Of a DNA stretch of 12,801 nucleotides, positions 1 through 7,125 are shown one piece after another. Each line of letters opens with the position of its first letter. Within the stretch, counting starts at the first letter, position 1. The notes under the pieces are model-generated. The model did no database searches, was not told where the DNA came from, and saw only the letters and a list, made by a program, of their open reading frames with translations. Where the stretch lies: the NCBI GenBank assembly GCA_023248365.1, contig JAHFER010000022.1:1-12801 (forward strand), read 5' to 3'. This stretch comes from Nitrospirota bacterium. GTDB lineage: Bacteria > Nitrospirota > 9FT-COMBO-42-15 > HDB-SIOI813. The position numbers were made by a program, and so were the translations under genes.

Positions 1-202
1 TATCTATATCAGGAAATGCCATCCTGAGCTTCTGCAGAGTAATATTCCGGTCTCTTTTATCCAAATGATACCCTGCAATCCCCAGAAACCCGCCAATGTC
101 TGAAGCAATTTTATAAGGAAGCAAAGAAAGGAGTTTCATAAGAAAGAGTACGATTATGTACTCGATGTTTATAGTTAAAACACTCTTCTTTTTCCTTGCC
201 AA
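1..202 (-). CDS. lpxL: Lipid A acyltransferase, LpxL/HtrB type (N-terminal part, cut by window edge)
   Basis: Only the first 67 codons are present; the rest runs off the left edge. The translation has a hydrophobic N-terminal segment (EYIIVLFLMKLLSLLP) followed by an amphipathic stretch with GGFLGIAGYHLDKRDRN and LQKLRMAFPD. This is the usual opening of the LpxL/HtrB lysophospholipid acyltransferase family, which adds a secondary acyl chain to lipid A at the inner membrane. The catalytic HX4D motif lies beyond the window, so the subfamily (LpxL, LpxM or another acyltransferase) cannot be settled. I chose the TTG at 202 because an AAGAGG Shine-Dalgarno-like sequence ends 5 nt upstream and it keeps the whole hydrophobic segment. 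The frame stays open further upstream, but only into repeat DNA. Its place directly after lpxK supports a lipid A role. Confidence 0.72.
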   Translation of the reverse strand, partial: MARKKKSVLTINIEYIIVLFLMKLLSLLPYKIASDIGGFLGIAGYHLDKRDRNITLQKLRMAFPDID

Positions 203-220
203 TCTAACCTCTTGTTTTTT

Positions 221-315
221 GGTAATGGGATATGGGTAATGAGTAATGTATTATGGGTTATGGGATAAGTGTTGCCTACACGTTACTCATTACTCATTAC
301 ACATGCCCCATTACC
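221..315. repeat. Palindromic repeat between lpxK and the lpxL-type gene
   Basis: Two arms, 221-248 and 288-315, are inverted copies matching at 25 of 28 positions, including a perfect 13-bp core (236-248 against 288-300), around a 39-nt loop. The arms are built from short tandem units of the type TTACTCA. The right arm overlaps the end of lpxK: the TAA stop (299-297) and the last five or so codons lie inside it. In RNA it would form a long hairpin just after the lpxK stop. Whether it is a mobile MITE-like element, a terminator or an RNA processing site cannot be told from one copy. Confidence 0.7.
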
Positions 316-1328
316 TTTTTCAATATCCATTCATCAAATCCCTTCTCAACTTTAATTTCAACCTTTAACGCCAGAAGTGGTTTGTTAAAGAAAGCTTCTT
401 TAAGCAGTCCGCTGCCTGTAATCCGGATCATATCTTTTTCTGTTGTTATTATTGCATCTGCGGAAAAGGAGGCGGCCTCTTCTGAAATCCGCTCCATATC
501 TTTATTATTATACCAGTGATGATCATTAAATTTGATTGTACCTTTTATGATTCCCCCTATCTTCTGAACACTGCGTTTGAAGGAGTCTGGATTTCCAATA
601 CCTGAAAAGATAAGTACACTTTTACCTTTAAAATAATCAGACCTGTAAGTTTTTCCCGATGCATCACTGAGGCCTGATACACTTAGTGTAGAATAAAAGA
701 CCGGAGATTTTTTATTATACGAACGCACAAGACCTTCTGTCTTTGACTTATCTCCTTCATTCGCCCTGCTTATTATAATACAATCTGCCCGTGATATTCC
801 TGTCATGGGTTCTCTCAGGATTCCTGCAGGGAGCATAGAAGCATTTCCAACGGGATTTGATGCATCAACCAAAAGTATGTTTATATCTCTGTAGAGTTTA
901 AGGTGTTGAAAACCATCATCAAGAATAAATAGATTGTTCCCAAAATTATCTATTGCAAATCTGCCGGAGTTAAATCTGTCAGCGCCAACGACAACTGGTA
1001 TACCTTTCAATCTCATAGCCATAAGGTACGGCTCGTCACCAGACTCCTGAGGAGTGGTCAAAATCGCATTACCGTCACTGATTAGTAAAACAGGGTCTTT
1101 AGACCTCCTTTTGTAACCACGTGTAAGAACGGCAGGCCTGTATCTTTTTCCATGAAGCAGTTTCGAGATATAAATAACAGCAGGAGTCTTCCCGGTCCCG
1201 CCTGTTGTGATATTCCCTACGCATATAACAGGGCAGGGGAGCTGTTTAACCCTGAGCAGGCCTTTATCATACAACCCCTTTCTTATAGTCCAGATTATCC
1301 TGTAGAGATATGATAGAAGTGTAAGCAA
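297..1328 (-). CDS. lpxK: Tetraacyldisaccharide 4'-kinase LpxK
   Basis: LpxK is the inner-membrane kinase that transfers phosphate from ATP to the 4' position of the tetraacyl disaccharide to make lipid IVA. The 343-residue product has the family's features in order: a short hydrophobic N-terminus, the P-loop GGTGKTP at residues 43-49 after CVGNITT, DDGFQH at 137-142, DHHWY at 269-273 and TTEKD at 295-299. Length is normal for the family. The start is a TTG at 1328; an in-frame TAA lies about 30 nt upstream with no ATG between, and AGGA sits 7 nt before the TTG. The gene is separated from msbA by a repeat-bearing 164-nt spacer. Its last codons and stop fall inside a palindromic repeat, so the C-terminal tail (about VMGHV) is probably repeat-derived and not conserved. 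Confidence 0.95.
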   Translation of the reverse strand: MLTLLSYLYRIIWTIRKGLYDKGLLRVKQLPCPVICVGNITTGGTGKTPAVIYISKLLHGKRYRPAVLTRGYKRRSKDPVLLISDGNAILTTPQESGDEPYLMAMRLKGIPVVVGADRFNSGRFAIDNFGNNLFILDDGFQHLKLYRDINILLVDASNPVGNASMLPAGILREPMTGISRADCIIISRANEGDKSKTEGLVRSYNKKSPVFYSTLSVSGLSDASGKTYRSDYFKGKSVLIFSGIGNPDSFKRSVQKIGGIIKGTIKFNDHHWYNNKDMERISEEAASFSADAIITTEKDMIRITGSGLLKEAFFNKPLLALKVEIKVEKGFDEWILKKVMGHV

Positions 1329-1492
1329 TAATGCATCCTGATATGAATCTAATAATTACAGCATTCATGTAAGTAATATAACCACAGAGACACAGAGGTT
1401 ATATTACAAAAAATAATTTATATTATTTATTAATATCCAATTGCCTTTCTCTGTGTCTCCGTGCCTCTGTGGTTTCTTTGTATCATTATTCC
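1329..1492. repeat. msbA-lpxK spacer with inverted CACAGAG-type repeats
   Basis: The spacer carries the element ACCACAGAGACACAGAGG at 1381-1398 and an inverted longer version at 1449-1473 (on the other strand ACCACAGAGGCACGGAGACA followed by CAGAG). The left arm looks like the right arm lacking 8 nt. The roughly 50 nt between them are very AT-rich. The same core occurs in the lpxI-Gfo/Idh and ompH-bamA spacers, so this is a dispersed family. No gene is seen here, and there is no convincing promoter. Confidence 0.75.
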
Positions 1493-3223
1493 TTATAGCT
1501 TTCCCTTCTCCGCAAACTGCATATCATACAGTCTCCTGTATAATCCGCTGTTTTTAATCAGGTCTTCATGCCGCCCCATTTCAATAATTTTGCCTTTCTC
1601 TAATGCAATAATAATATCTGCATTCCTGATGGTAGAAAGCCTGTGTGCGATTACAAATGTAGTCCTTCCCTTCATCAGGTTATTCAGTGCCATCTGGATG
1701 ATGTGTTCTGATTCTGTGTCTAACGCTGAAGTGGCCTCATCCAGAATGAGAATAGGGGGATTCTTCAGGATGGCACGGGCAATCGCTATCCTCTGCTTTT
1801 CCCCGCCGGAAAGCCTGACCCCCTTTTCTCCGATTTCAGTATTGTATCCTTCAGGCATCTTCACAATAAAGTCGTGTGCATATGCCTTAGTTGCTGCGGC
1901 TATCACCTCTTCCATACTGAACTCTTCTTTACCATAAGTGATATTTTTAAGCAGGGTATCATTAAACAGGATTACGTCCTGACTCACAATCCCCATATGT
2001 TTTCTTAGAGATTTCAGGGTGAATTCTCTTATGTCAACATTATCAATAAATATCCCGCCTGATGCAGGTTCGTAAAACCGGAGAAGAAGATTTCCAATTG
2101 TAGTCTTTCCTCCTCCGCTTCCTCCGACTATTGCAACAATCTGTCCGTTGGAAACACCAAAGTTTATGCCTGAGAGTGCATTACCTGCGGCGTTGTCGTA
2201 TTTAAAATACACGTCCTTAAACTCTATCCTGTTTTTTATCCCATTAAGCTCTGAGGTCCCTTTGTCATTAATTGCTTCTGTGTCCATATCCATAATGTCG
2301 AAGATCCGCTCTGCCGCGGCAAGGGACTGTTGAATGGAGACATTAATCTTTGTCAGGGTCTTGAGAGGGCCATACATTAATATTAATGCTGTGAGAAATG
2401 AAAAAAACGTTCCTGTAGTTGAAACGCCATGAATGACCTGATAGCCGCCGTACCAGATAATCAATGCTACTGCAAAGGAGCCTATAAATTCCATAAGCGG
2501 TGTGCTTATTTCAGCATATTTAACACCCTTCATGGTTACCTTGAATAATTTATTATTTTTATCTTTGAACTTCTCTATTTCACTCTGCTCCATACCGAAG
2601 GCCTTTACAACAGATGTGCCTGTAAAAGTCTCATGAAGTATCGAGGTAACCCCTGACATCTCTTCCTGTCCTATCTTGCTTACATGCCTTAATTTCTTTC
2701 CGAGCTTAATAAGCGGATAATATGAGAAGGGTAGAGAAAGACAGGCTATAATAGCGAGCCTCCAGTCCCTGTAGAAAACAACCCCCATAAGGGAGATAAC
2801 TGTAACAGCATTCTGGATAAGGTCTTTAATAGAGGTTGAGACTGCGCTGTTTATGATACTGACATCATTCAGAATCCTTGACATTAAGCTGCCGGTTGAG
2901 TTTTGGGTATAAAAGCTCATGGGCATTGTTGCCGTATGGGCGTAGAGGTCATTTCGTACATCCATAATGACCTTGTTACCGACATGACGCATTATATAAG
3001 ACTGAGCATAGGTGCATATGCCTTTGAAGAAATAAATGATAATAATGGCAACAGGAATGAACATCAGCATCTTCGTGTTCTTTTCAATAAATATTTTATC
3101 AAGCACAGGCTGTACAAGCCATGCCGCAGCCGCAGTAGTACCTGAAACCCCTAAGGCACAGATAAAGGAAACAACAATGCCGGCCCAGTATGGTTTGACG
3201 TATTTTAGTAATCTTTGGTACAT
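1493..3223 (-). CDS. msbA: Lipid A export permease/ATP-binding protein MsbA
   Basis: This is a half-transporter ABC exporter that, as a homodimer in the inner membrane, flips core-lipid A to the periplasmic face. The 576-residue product has an N-terminal membrane domain of about 300 residues with several hydrophobic segments (for example around 13-38, 53-72, 137-165 and 246-285). A complete nucleotide-binding domain follows: Walker A GGSGGGKT (367-374), Q-loop Gln415, signature LSGGE (471-475), Walker B ILILDE (491-496) and switch His527. Length and order match MsbA (582 residues in E. coli). The ATG at 3223 lies inside the end of lpxB, overlapping it by 19 nt, which implies translational coupling. 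Sequence alone cannot exclude another lipid exporter of this family, but the position between lpxB and lpxK makes MsbA by far the best reading. waaA, often found next to it, is absent here. Confidence 0.93.
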   Translation of the reverse strand: MYQRLLKYVKPYWAGIVVSFICALGVSGTTAAAAWLVQPVLDKIFIEKNTKMLMFIPVAIIIIYFFKGICTYAQSYIMRHVGNKVIMDVRNDLYAHTATMPMSFYTQNSTGSLMSRILNDVSIINSAVSTSIKDLIQNAVTVISLMGVVFYRDWRLAIIACLSLPFSYYPLIKLGKKLRHVSKIGQEEMSGVTSILHETFTGTSVVKAFGMEQSEIEKFKDKNNKLFKVTMKGVKYAEISTPLMEFIGSFAVALIIWYGGYQVIHGVSTTGTFFSFLTALILMYGPLKTLTKINVSIQQSLAAAERIFDIMDMDTEAINDKGTSELNGIKNRIEFKDVYFKYDNAAGNALSGINFGVSNGQIVAIVGGSGGGKTTIGNLLLRFYEPASGGIFIDNVDIREFTLKSLRKHMGIVSQDVILFNDTLLKNITYGKEEFSMEEVIAAATKAYAHDFIVKMPEGYNTEIGEKGVRLSGGEKQRIAIARAILKNPPILILDEATSALDTESEHIIQMALNNLMKGRTTFVIAHRLSTIRNADIIIALEKGKIIEMGRHEDLIKNSGLYRRLYDMQFAEKGKL

Positions 3224-4344
3224 ATCATTTCCGCTATTACCTTCGCAGCCCTCTCAGATGCTCCAGGCGGGCCGAGATTGACCTTCACCTCATGTAAATC
3301 CCTTTTCATTCTGTTATAGTATGCACTATCATTCAATATACGTTTTGTTTCTTCTGCTATGTTTTCAGGTGTTACATCCGTCTGTAATAATTCAGGCACG
3401 ATCCTTCTTCCGGCAAGTATGTTTACTATACATATATCCTTAATCTTTACAAGTAATTTTGCAGCAAAATATGTGAGTTTTGAGACCCTGTATAATACCA
3501 CCATAGGCTTCTCAAATAAGGCGGCCTGTAATGTAATAGTTCCGGACGCTGCAATTATAACATCACTTATATTTAAAACATCATTGGCCTCGCCCCTGAT
3601 TATTTTGACATCAAGAGAGCTTTTTGAAACCATTCCTCTTACATAATCAAAATCAAGCGTTTCAGCCACAGCCATAACAAATTGAATAAAAGGATTGTCC
3701 TTTTTAAGAACCTTTGCAGCGTCAAGCATATCATTCAGAAGAGAATTTATTTCTCCGGGCCGGCTTCCCGGAAGTAGTCCCACAACAGGATTATTTTTGT
3801 CTACTTTATATTGTAGCAAAGTATCTTCAGCAGGTTTGGTATTTATTATCTCATCAACAAGGGGATGTCCTGCAAAGGTGCAATCTACACCGGCGTTCCT
3901 GTATAGCGCCTCTTCAAAGGGTAATATTACAATCATCTTTTTTACCCTCTCTGCAATCAGGCGCAGTCTTCCTTTTTTCCATGCCCATATCTGCGGGCTG
4001 ATGTAATAGACAACCGGAATGCCTGCTTCCTTTGCAATGCCGGCTAACCGGATATTGAAACCCGGATAGTCAATAAGAACCACCATGTCAATTTTATGAG
4101 ATTTAATCGCCCCTTTTGCAAGGCGGTAGGCCCGTCTTATTGCCCTGAATTTTGGAAGGATTTCAGATACACCAACTACGCTTATCTCTGATGCGTCAAA
4201 GAGGATTTCTACACCAGCATTCCTCATCCTCTCTCCGCCTATACCTGAAATTTTTACAGGAACCATTCCACTGAGGTGTTTTGCAAGCTCTGCTCCATAT
4301 ATGTCACCAGATGCCTCTCCGGCAATCATTAAAATATTTTTCAT
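3205..4344 (-). CDS. lpxB: Lipid-A-disaccharide synthase LpxB
   Basis: LpxB is a GT19 glycosyltransferase that joins UDP-2,3-diacylglucosamine to lipid X, forming the beta-1,6 tetraacyl disaccharide at the inner membrane surface. The 379-residue product shows the family landmarks: GEASGD (9-14), GIGGERM (34-40), DYPGFN (92-97), SPQIWAW (116-122), LPGSRPGEI (191-199), and a C-terminal region with ASGTITLQAALFEKP. I place the start at the ATG at 4344, which gives the canonical N-terminus MKNILMIAGEASGD. An in-frame ATG at 4362 would add MGGFFI, but it lies inside a G/C-tract repeat, directly abuts the G run and has no spacing for a ribosome binding site. With the 4344 start, the repeat's GGGGGA sits 9 nt upstream and may serve as Shine-Dalgarno. 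The 3' end overlaps msbA by 19 nt. Confidence 0.95.
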   Translation of the reverse strand: MKNILMIAGEASGDIYGAELAKHLSGMVPVKISGIGGERMRNAGVEILFDASEISVVGVSEILPKFRAIRRAYRLAKGAIKSHKIDMVVLIDYPGFNIRLAGIAKEAGIPVVYYISPQIWAWKKGRLRLIAERVKKMIVILPFEEALYRNAGVDCTFAGHPLVDEIINTKPAEDTLLQYKVDKNNPVVGLLPGSRPGEINSLLNDMLDAAKVLKKDNPFIQFVMAVAETLDFDYVRGMVSKSSLDVKIIRGEANDVLNISDVIIAASGTITLQAALFEKPMVVLYRVSKLTYFAAKLLVKIKDICIVNILAGRRIVPELLQTDVTPENIAEETKRILNDSAYYNRMKRDLHEVKVNLGPPGASERAAKVIAEMICTKDY

Positions 4345-4347
4345 GAT

Positions 4348-4465
4348 AAAAAATCCCCCCATCCCCCCTTTAACAAAGGAGGGTGACTTCTACCGCCCCC
4401 CTTTATAAAAGGGGGGTACCTTCTATCTCCCCCCTTTATAAACGGGGGGTAAGGGGGGATTTTTC
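4348..4465. repeat. G/C-tract palindromic element (MITE-like) between lpxB and Gfo/Idh gene
   Basis: The element is bounded by inverted ends AAAAATCCCCCC (about 4349-4360) and GGGGGGATTTTT (4453-4464). Inside are three hairpins: 4363-4383 (CCCCCCTTT against AAAGGAGGG), 4396-4416 (CCCCCC against GGGGGG with a TTTATAAAA centre) and 4429-4449 (CCCCCC against GGGGGG). It fills essentially the whole lpxB-Gfo/Idh spacer. No ORF or transposase is present, so if mobile it would be non-autonomous. Its edge reaches to within a few bases of the lpxB start and the Gfo/Idh stop. Confidence 0.8.
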
Positions 4466-4468
4466 TAA

Positions 4469-5410
4469 TTATTCTGACAGTCTTTTTTCCGCATCTTCCT
4501 GCACTTGTAATGCGATTTTAAGGGCATCTCTTCCGTCCCGGCCGGAAACTAATGGTCTTGTTCCGTAGTTCACCGCATTAATGAAGGATTTAATTTCTGC
4601 AAAAAGAGGCTCCTCTTTCTCAGGTGTTATTTTGTCTTCTATAATCTTAGGTGAGTTGTCCTCAATAATCCTGCGGTACATGGTCAAACTCTGTTCAGCA
4701 TAATCGAGGGATATATAGGAGTCAGGCTGGAAGATTCTGGTTTTTCTCATCTTTTCCTTTGATACACGGCTTGAAGTGAGGTTTGCTACACAACCGTTTG
4801 AGAATTCTATCCGGGCATTGGCAATATCTATGTGGTTTGTAAGCACGGGTGTTCCTACGGCACGAATATCTGTAACATCAGCCTTAACTAAAGAAAGGAT
4901 AATATATATGTCATGTATCATGAGGTCCAGTATTACATTCACATCTGTGGCCCTGCCTGCAAAGGGACCTGTCCTGTGTGATTCAATGAACCGCGGGTTT
5001 TTTATATATTCAACCATTAAACGAAAGGCTGGATTAAAACGTTCTATGTGACCTGCCTGTATTAGAACGCCCCTTGATTCTGATTCAACAAGTAGTGAAT
5101 CTGCCTGTGAAATCGTAGTTGTAATGGGTTTTTCTATAAGAATGTCTGTATTGAACCTGATAAAATCTATTGCGATCTGGTAATGCAGGATAGTGGGGGT
5201 TACTATGCTTACGGCCCTAACCTTTCCCAGGATGTCTTTGTAATCATAGAATGCCTTAGTATTGTATTTGGCTGCTATACTATCTGCCCTGTCTTTGTCT
5301 GTATCAACTACACCAACAAGCTCTACACCTTCCATTTTAGAGTATATACGTGCATGGTGTTCACCGAGATATCCGACGCCGATTACTGCAACTTTGATTT
5401 TGGTATTCAT
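4469..5410 (-). CDS. Gfo/Idh/MocA-family oxidoreductase in lipid A cluster (possible GnnA-like)
   Basis: A 313-residue NAD(P)-dependent sugar oxidoreductase. The Rossmann fold begins at VAVIGVGYLGEHHARIY (7-23). The family lysine is in the EKP motif at 93-95, and residues 162-167 (DLMIHD) match the usual substrate-site Asp/His pair. The start is placed at the ATG at 5410 because GAGG lies 6 nt upstream; an in-frame ATG 12 nt further up (5422) has no such signal. It lies between lpxI and lpxB but is separated from both by repeat-bearing spacers. In Acidithiobacillus and Leptospira the Gfo/Idh enzyme GnnA oxidises the 3-OH of UDP-GlcNAc so that GnnB can aminate it, giving amide-linked lipid A chains; GnnA is a fair hypothesis here. 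No aminotransferase is visible nearby, so other UDP-sugar dehydrogenases remain possible and I give no symbol. Confidence 0.85.
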   Translation of the reverse strand: MNTKIKVAVIGVGYLGEHHARIYSKMEGVELVGVVDTDKDRADSIAAKYNTKAFYDYKDILGKVRAVSIVTPTILHYQIAIDFIRFNTDILIEKPITTTISQADSLLVESESRGVLIQAGHIERFNPAFRLMVEYIKNPRFIESHRTGPFAGRATDVNVILDLMIHDIYIILSLVKADVTDIRAVGTPVLTNHIDIANARIEFSNGCVANLTSSRVSKEKMRKTRIFQPDSYISLDYAEQSLTMYRRIIEDNSPKIIEDKITPEKEEPLFAEIKSFINAVNYGTRPLVSGRDGRDALKIALQVQEDAEKRLSE

Positions 5411-5424
5411 TTTGTACCTCATCT

Positions 5425-5524
5425 AAACACAGAGACACGGAGGCACAGAGAAATAAGCAAATTTAAGTTTTGACATTTGCCGTTGTTTTATTAAATCCTC
5501 TGTGTCTCTTGTGTCTCTGTGGTT
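5425..5524. repeat. lpxI-Gfo/Idh spacer with inverted CACAGAG-type repeats
   Basis: Arms at 5425-5450 (core ACACAGAGACACGGAGGCAC) and 5497-5524 (inverted, reading AACCACAGAGACACAAGAGA on the other strand) flank a 46-nt centre. They are the same family as the repeats in the msbA-lpxK and ompH-bamA spacers. The pair can form a long imperfect hairpin in the transcript. No ORF or clear promoter is seen in the spacer. Confidence 0.75.
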
Positions 5525-5545
5525 ATTTTTTGATTTTCATTATTT

Positions 5546-6346
5546 TTACACACCAACCACACAGATTCCTGCTTCATCAGCAGCCCTGATTAGTTTATCT
5601 TTTTCAAGTATTATAGTCTTGCCTGCTTCCACCGCGAGTACCCTGGCATTGACTTCCTTCATCGTCTCAATTGTGTTTGTCCCAATGGTTGGCAGGTCAA
5701 ACCTCATATCCTGACCTGTTTTGCATATTTTTATCACAACAGCCCCGCCATTTGCAAACCTTCCCCCGCGGCGTATGGTTTCATCTGTCCCCTCAACTGC
5801 CTCTACTGCAAGGACAGCACTGTTCTTTACTACAATGCATTGTCCTATATCAAGTCTGCCGATCCCTTTTGCCATCTCCATTCCAAACTCTATATCTTTC
5901 AGCTCTTCATCAGCAGGCTTGTTATGTGTAAGCACACCCTGTTCTGCGAGGATTGATTTTATAAATGCAGTTGCCTCGGAGACTCTAATGCCGTCCTTTT
6001 CCAATTCACCTGCTATTGCCCTGAGTATGGTATCATCCTTTTTATCTTTAAGCCTGAAGAGAAGGGATATAGCCCTTAAATCAGGCCTGATATCTTTAAA
6101 CATAAATTTCTTACTGACACCGCCGGCCATTATTGCCTCTTTCACACCCTCTTTTTTGAAGTAATCAATCATCTTAGACAACTGTCCTAAATTAATCCAG
6201 ATAGTTTTGTCAGCTACCTTTTCTATATCCGGAGATGTAATGCCATTGTGGGCAACAACAATAATTAAATAGCCGCTATCTTTTGCCGCCTCTGCGAGTA
6301 TAACCGGAAAACTACCATCTCCGGCAATGATGCCGAGTTTATTCAT
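5546..6346 (-). CDS. lpxI: UDP-2,3-diacylglucosamine pyrophosphatase LpxI
   Basis: LpxI (former DUF1009) hydrolyses UDP-2,3-diacylglucosamine to lipid X and UMP at the inner membrane, replacing LpxH in many non-gammaproteobacterial lineages. The 266-residue product begins MNKLGIIAGDGSFP, as expected for the family. It has AGGVSKK (74-80), VEAVEGTD (191-198), and RFDLPTIG at 215-222; Asp217 there probably corresponds to the catalytic Asp of Caulobacter LpxI. The start is the ATG at 6346, one base after the lpxA stop (TAA-A-ATG). An upstream in-frame ATG at 6376 would lie inside lpxA and add ten non-family residues. No strong Shine-Dalgarno sequence precedes 6346, so translation is probably coupled to lpxA. 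It is the last gene of the tight ompH-lpxI block. Confidence 0.93.
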   Translation of the reverse strand: MNKLGIIAGDGSFPVILAEAAKDSGYLIIVVAHNGITSPDIEKVADKTIWINLGQLSKMIDYFKKEGVKEAIMAGGVSKKFMFKDIRPDLRAISLLFRLKDKKDDTILRAIAGELEKDGIRVSEATAFIKSILAEQGVLTHNKPADEELKDIEFGMEMAKGIGRLDIGQCIVVKNSAVLAVEAVEGTDETIRRGGRFANGGAVVIKICKTGQDMRFDLPTIGTNTIETMKEVNARVLAVEAGKTIILEKDKLIRAADEAGICVVGV

Positions 6347-6347
6347 T

Positions 6348-7124
6348 TTACCGGCAAATTCCCCTCTTTGTCCCATTAATGAAATCTATCATCATCTTTA
6401 CTTCTTCAGAATCACCTATTTCTTCTTCTACCTTGATAATCGCATCTTTTAATGAAAGTTTTGAACGGAATAATATTTTATAAGCATTTTTAATTTTCAG
6501 TACCTGTTCTTTATTGAAACCGTGCCTCCTTAAACCTACAATGTTAAGTCCGTAAAGGGTAGCCCTGTTACCGACTGCTGAGACAAATGGAGGCACGTCT
6601 AAAGAGACAGCAGAGCAGGCCCCGACCATTGCATACTTACCAATACGCACAAACTGATGTATGCCGGTCAGTCCGCCTATTACTGCATGATCTTCAACTG
6701 TAATGTGGCCGCCGAGTGTAGCGGCATTGGCCATTATAATGTGACTGCCTATATTGCAATCATGGGCTATGTGAACGTAGGCCATGATGTAATTTTGAGA
6801 ACCGACTATTGTATGCCCGCCCCCCTTTTTTGTTCCTCTGTGGATAGTTACATATTCACGGATAATGTTCTTATCTCCAATAGTTACCCTTGTCTCTTCA
6901 CCGGAATAAGAAATATCCTGCGGTGGGGTCCCTATAGATGAAAAAGGGAAGATCCTGTTGCCCTTTCCTATTGCAGTCCACCCGTCAATAACAACATGGG
7001 ATTCAATAATAGTTTCATCCCCGATCTTTACATGTTCTCCTATAACTGAATAGGCGCCAATGCTGACACCCTTACCCAGTTCTGCCTTTGAATCTACAAC
7101 TGCTGTCGAATGAATATTTTTCAT
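6348..7124 (-). CDS. lpxA: Acyl-[ACP]-UDP-N-acetylglucosamine O-acyltransferase LpxA
   Basis: LpxA is the cytosolic trimeric acyltransferase that moves a 3-hydroxyacyl chain from ACP to position 3 of UDP-GlcNAc, the first lipid A step. The 258-residue product has the left-handed beta-helix of hexapeptide repeats, YVTIHRGT (91-98), the catalytic His121 in HIAHDC, GGLTGIHQF (150-158) and a helical C-terminus with GLRRHGF. The residue matching the E. coli chain-length ruler Gly173 is Ala169. The start is the ATG at 7124, which gives MKNIHSTAVV and lies one base after the fabZ stop, with AGG 4 nt upstream. An in-frame ATG at 7181 would sit within fabZ and add 19 non-family residues. Coupled to fabZ before it and lpxI after it. 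Confidence 0.97.
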   Translation of the reverse strand: MKNIHSTAVVDSKAELGKGVSIGAYSVIGEHVKIGDETIIESHVVIDGWTAIGKGNRIFPFSSIGTPPQDISYSGEETRVTIGDKNIIREYVTIHRGTKKGGGHTIVGSQNYIMAYVHIAHDCNIGSHIIMANAATLGGHITVEDHAVIGGLTGIHQFVRIGKYAMVGACSAVSLDVPPFVSAVGNRATLYGLNIVGLRRHGFNKEQVLKIKNAYKILFRSKLSLKDAIIKVEEEIGDSEEVKMMIDFINGTKRGICR

Positions 7125-7125
7125 A

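Noticed and set aside
4342..4362. lpxB start at the upstream ATG (4362)
   Set aside because: The added residues are encoded by the G-tract repeat and are not family-like, and there is no room for a ribosome binding site. The ATG at 4344 gives the canonical N-terminus.
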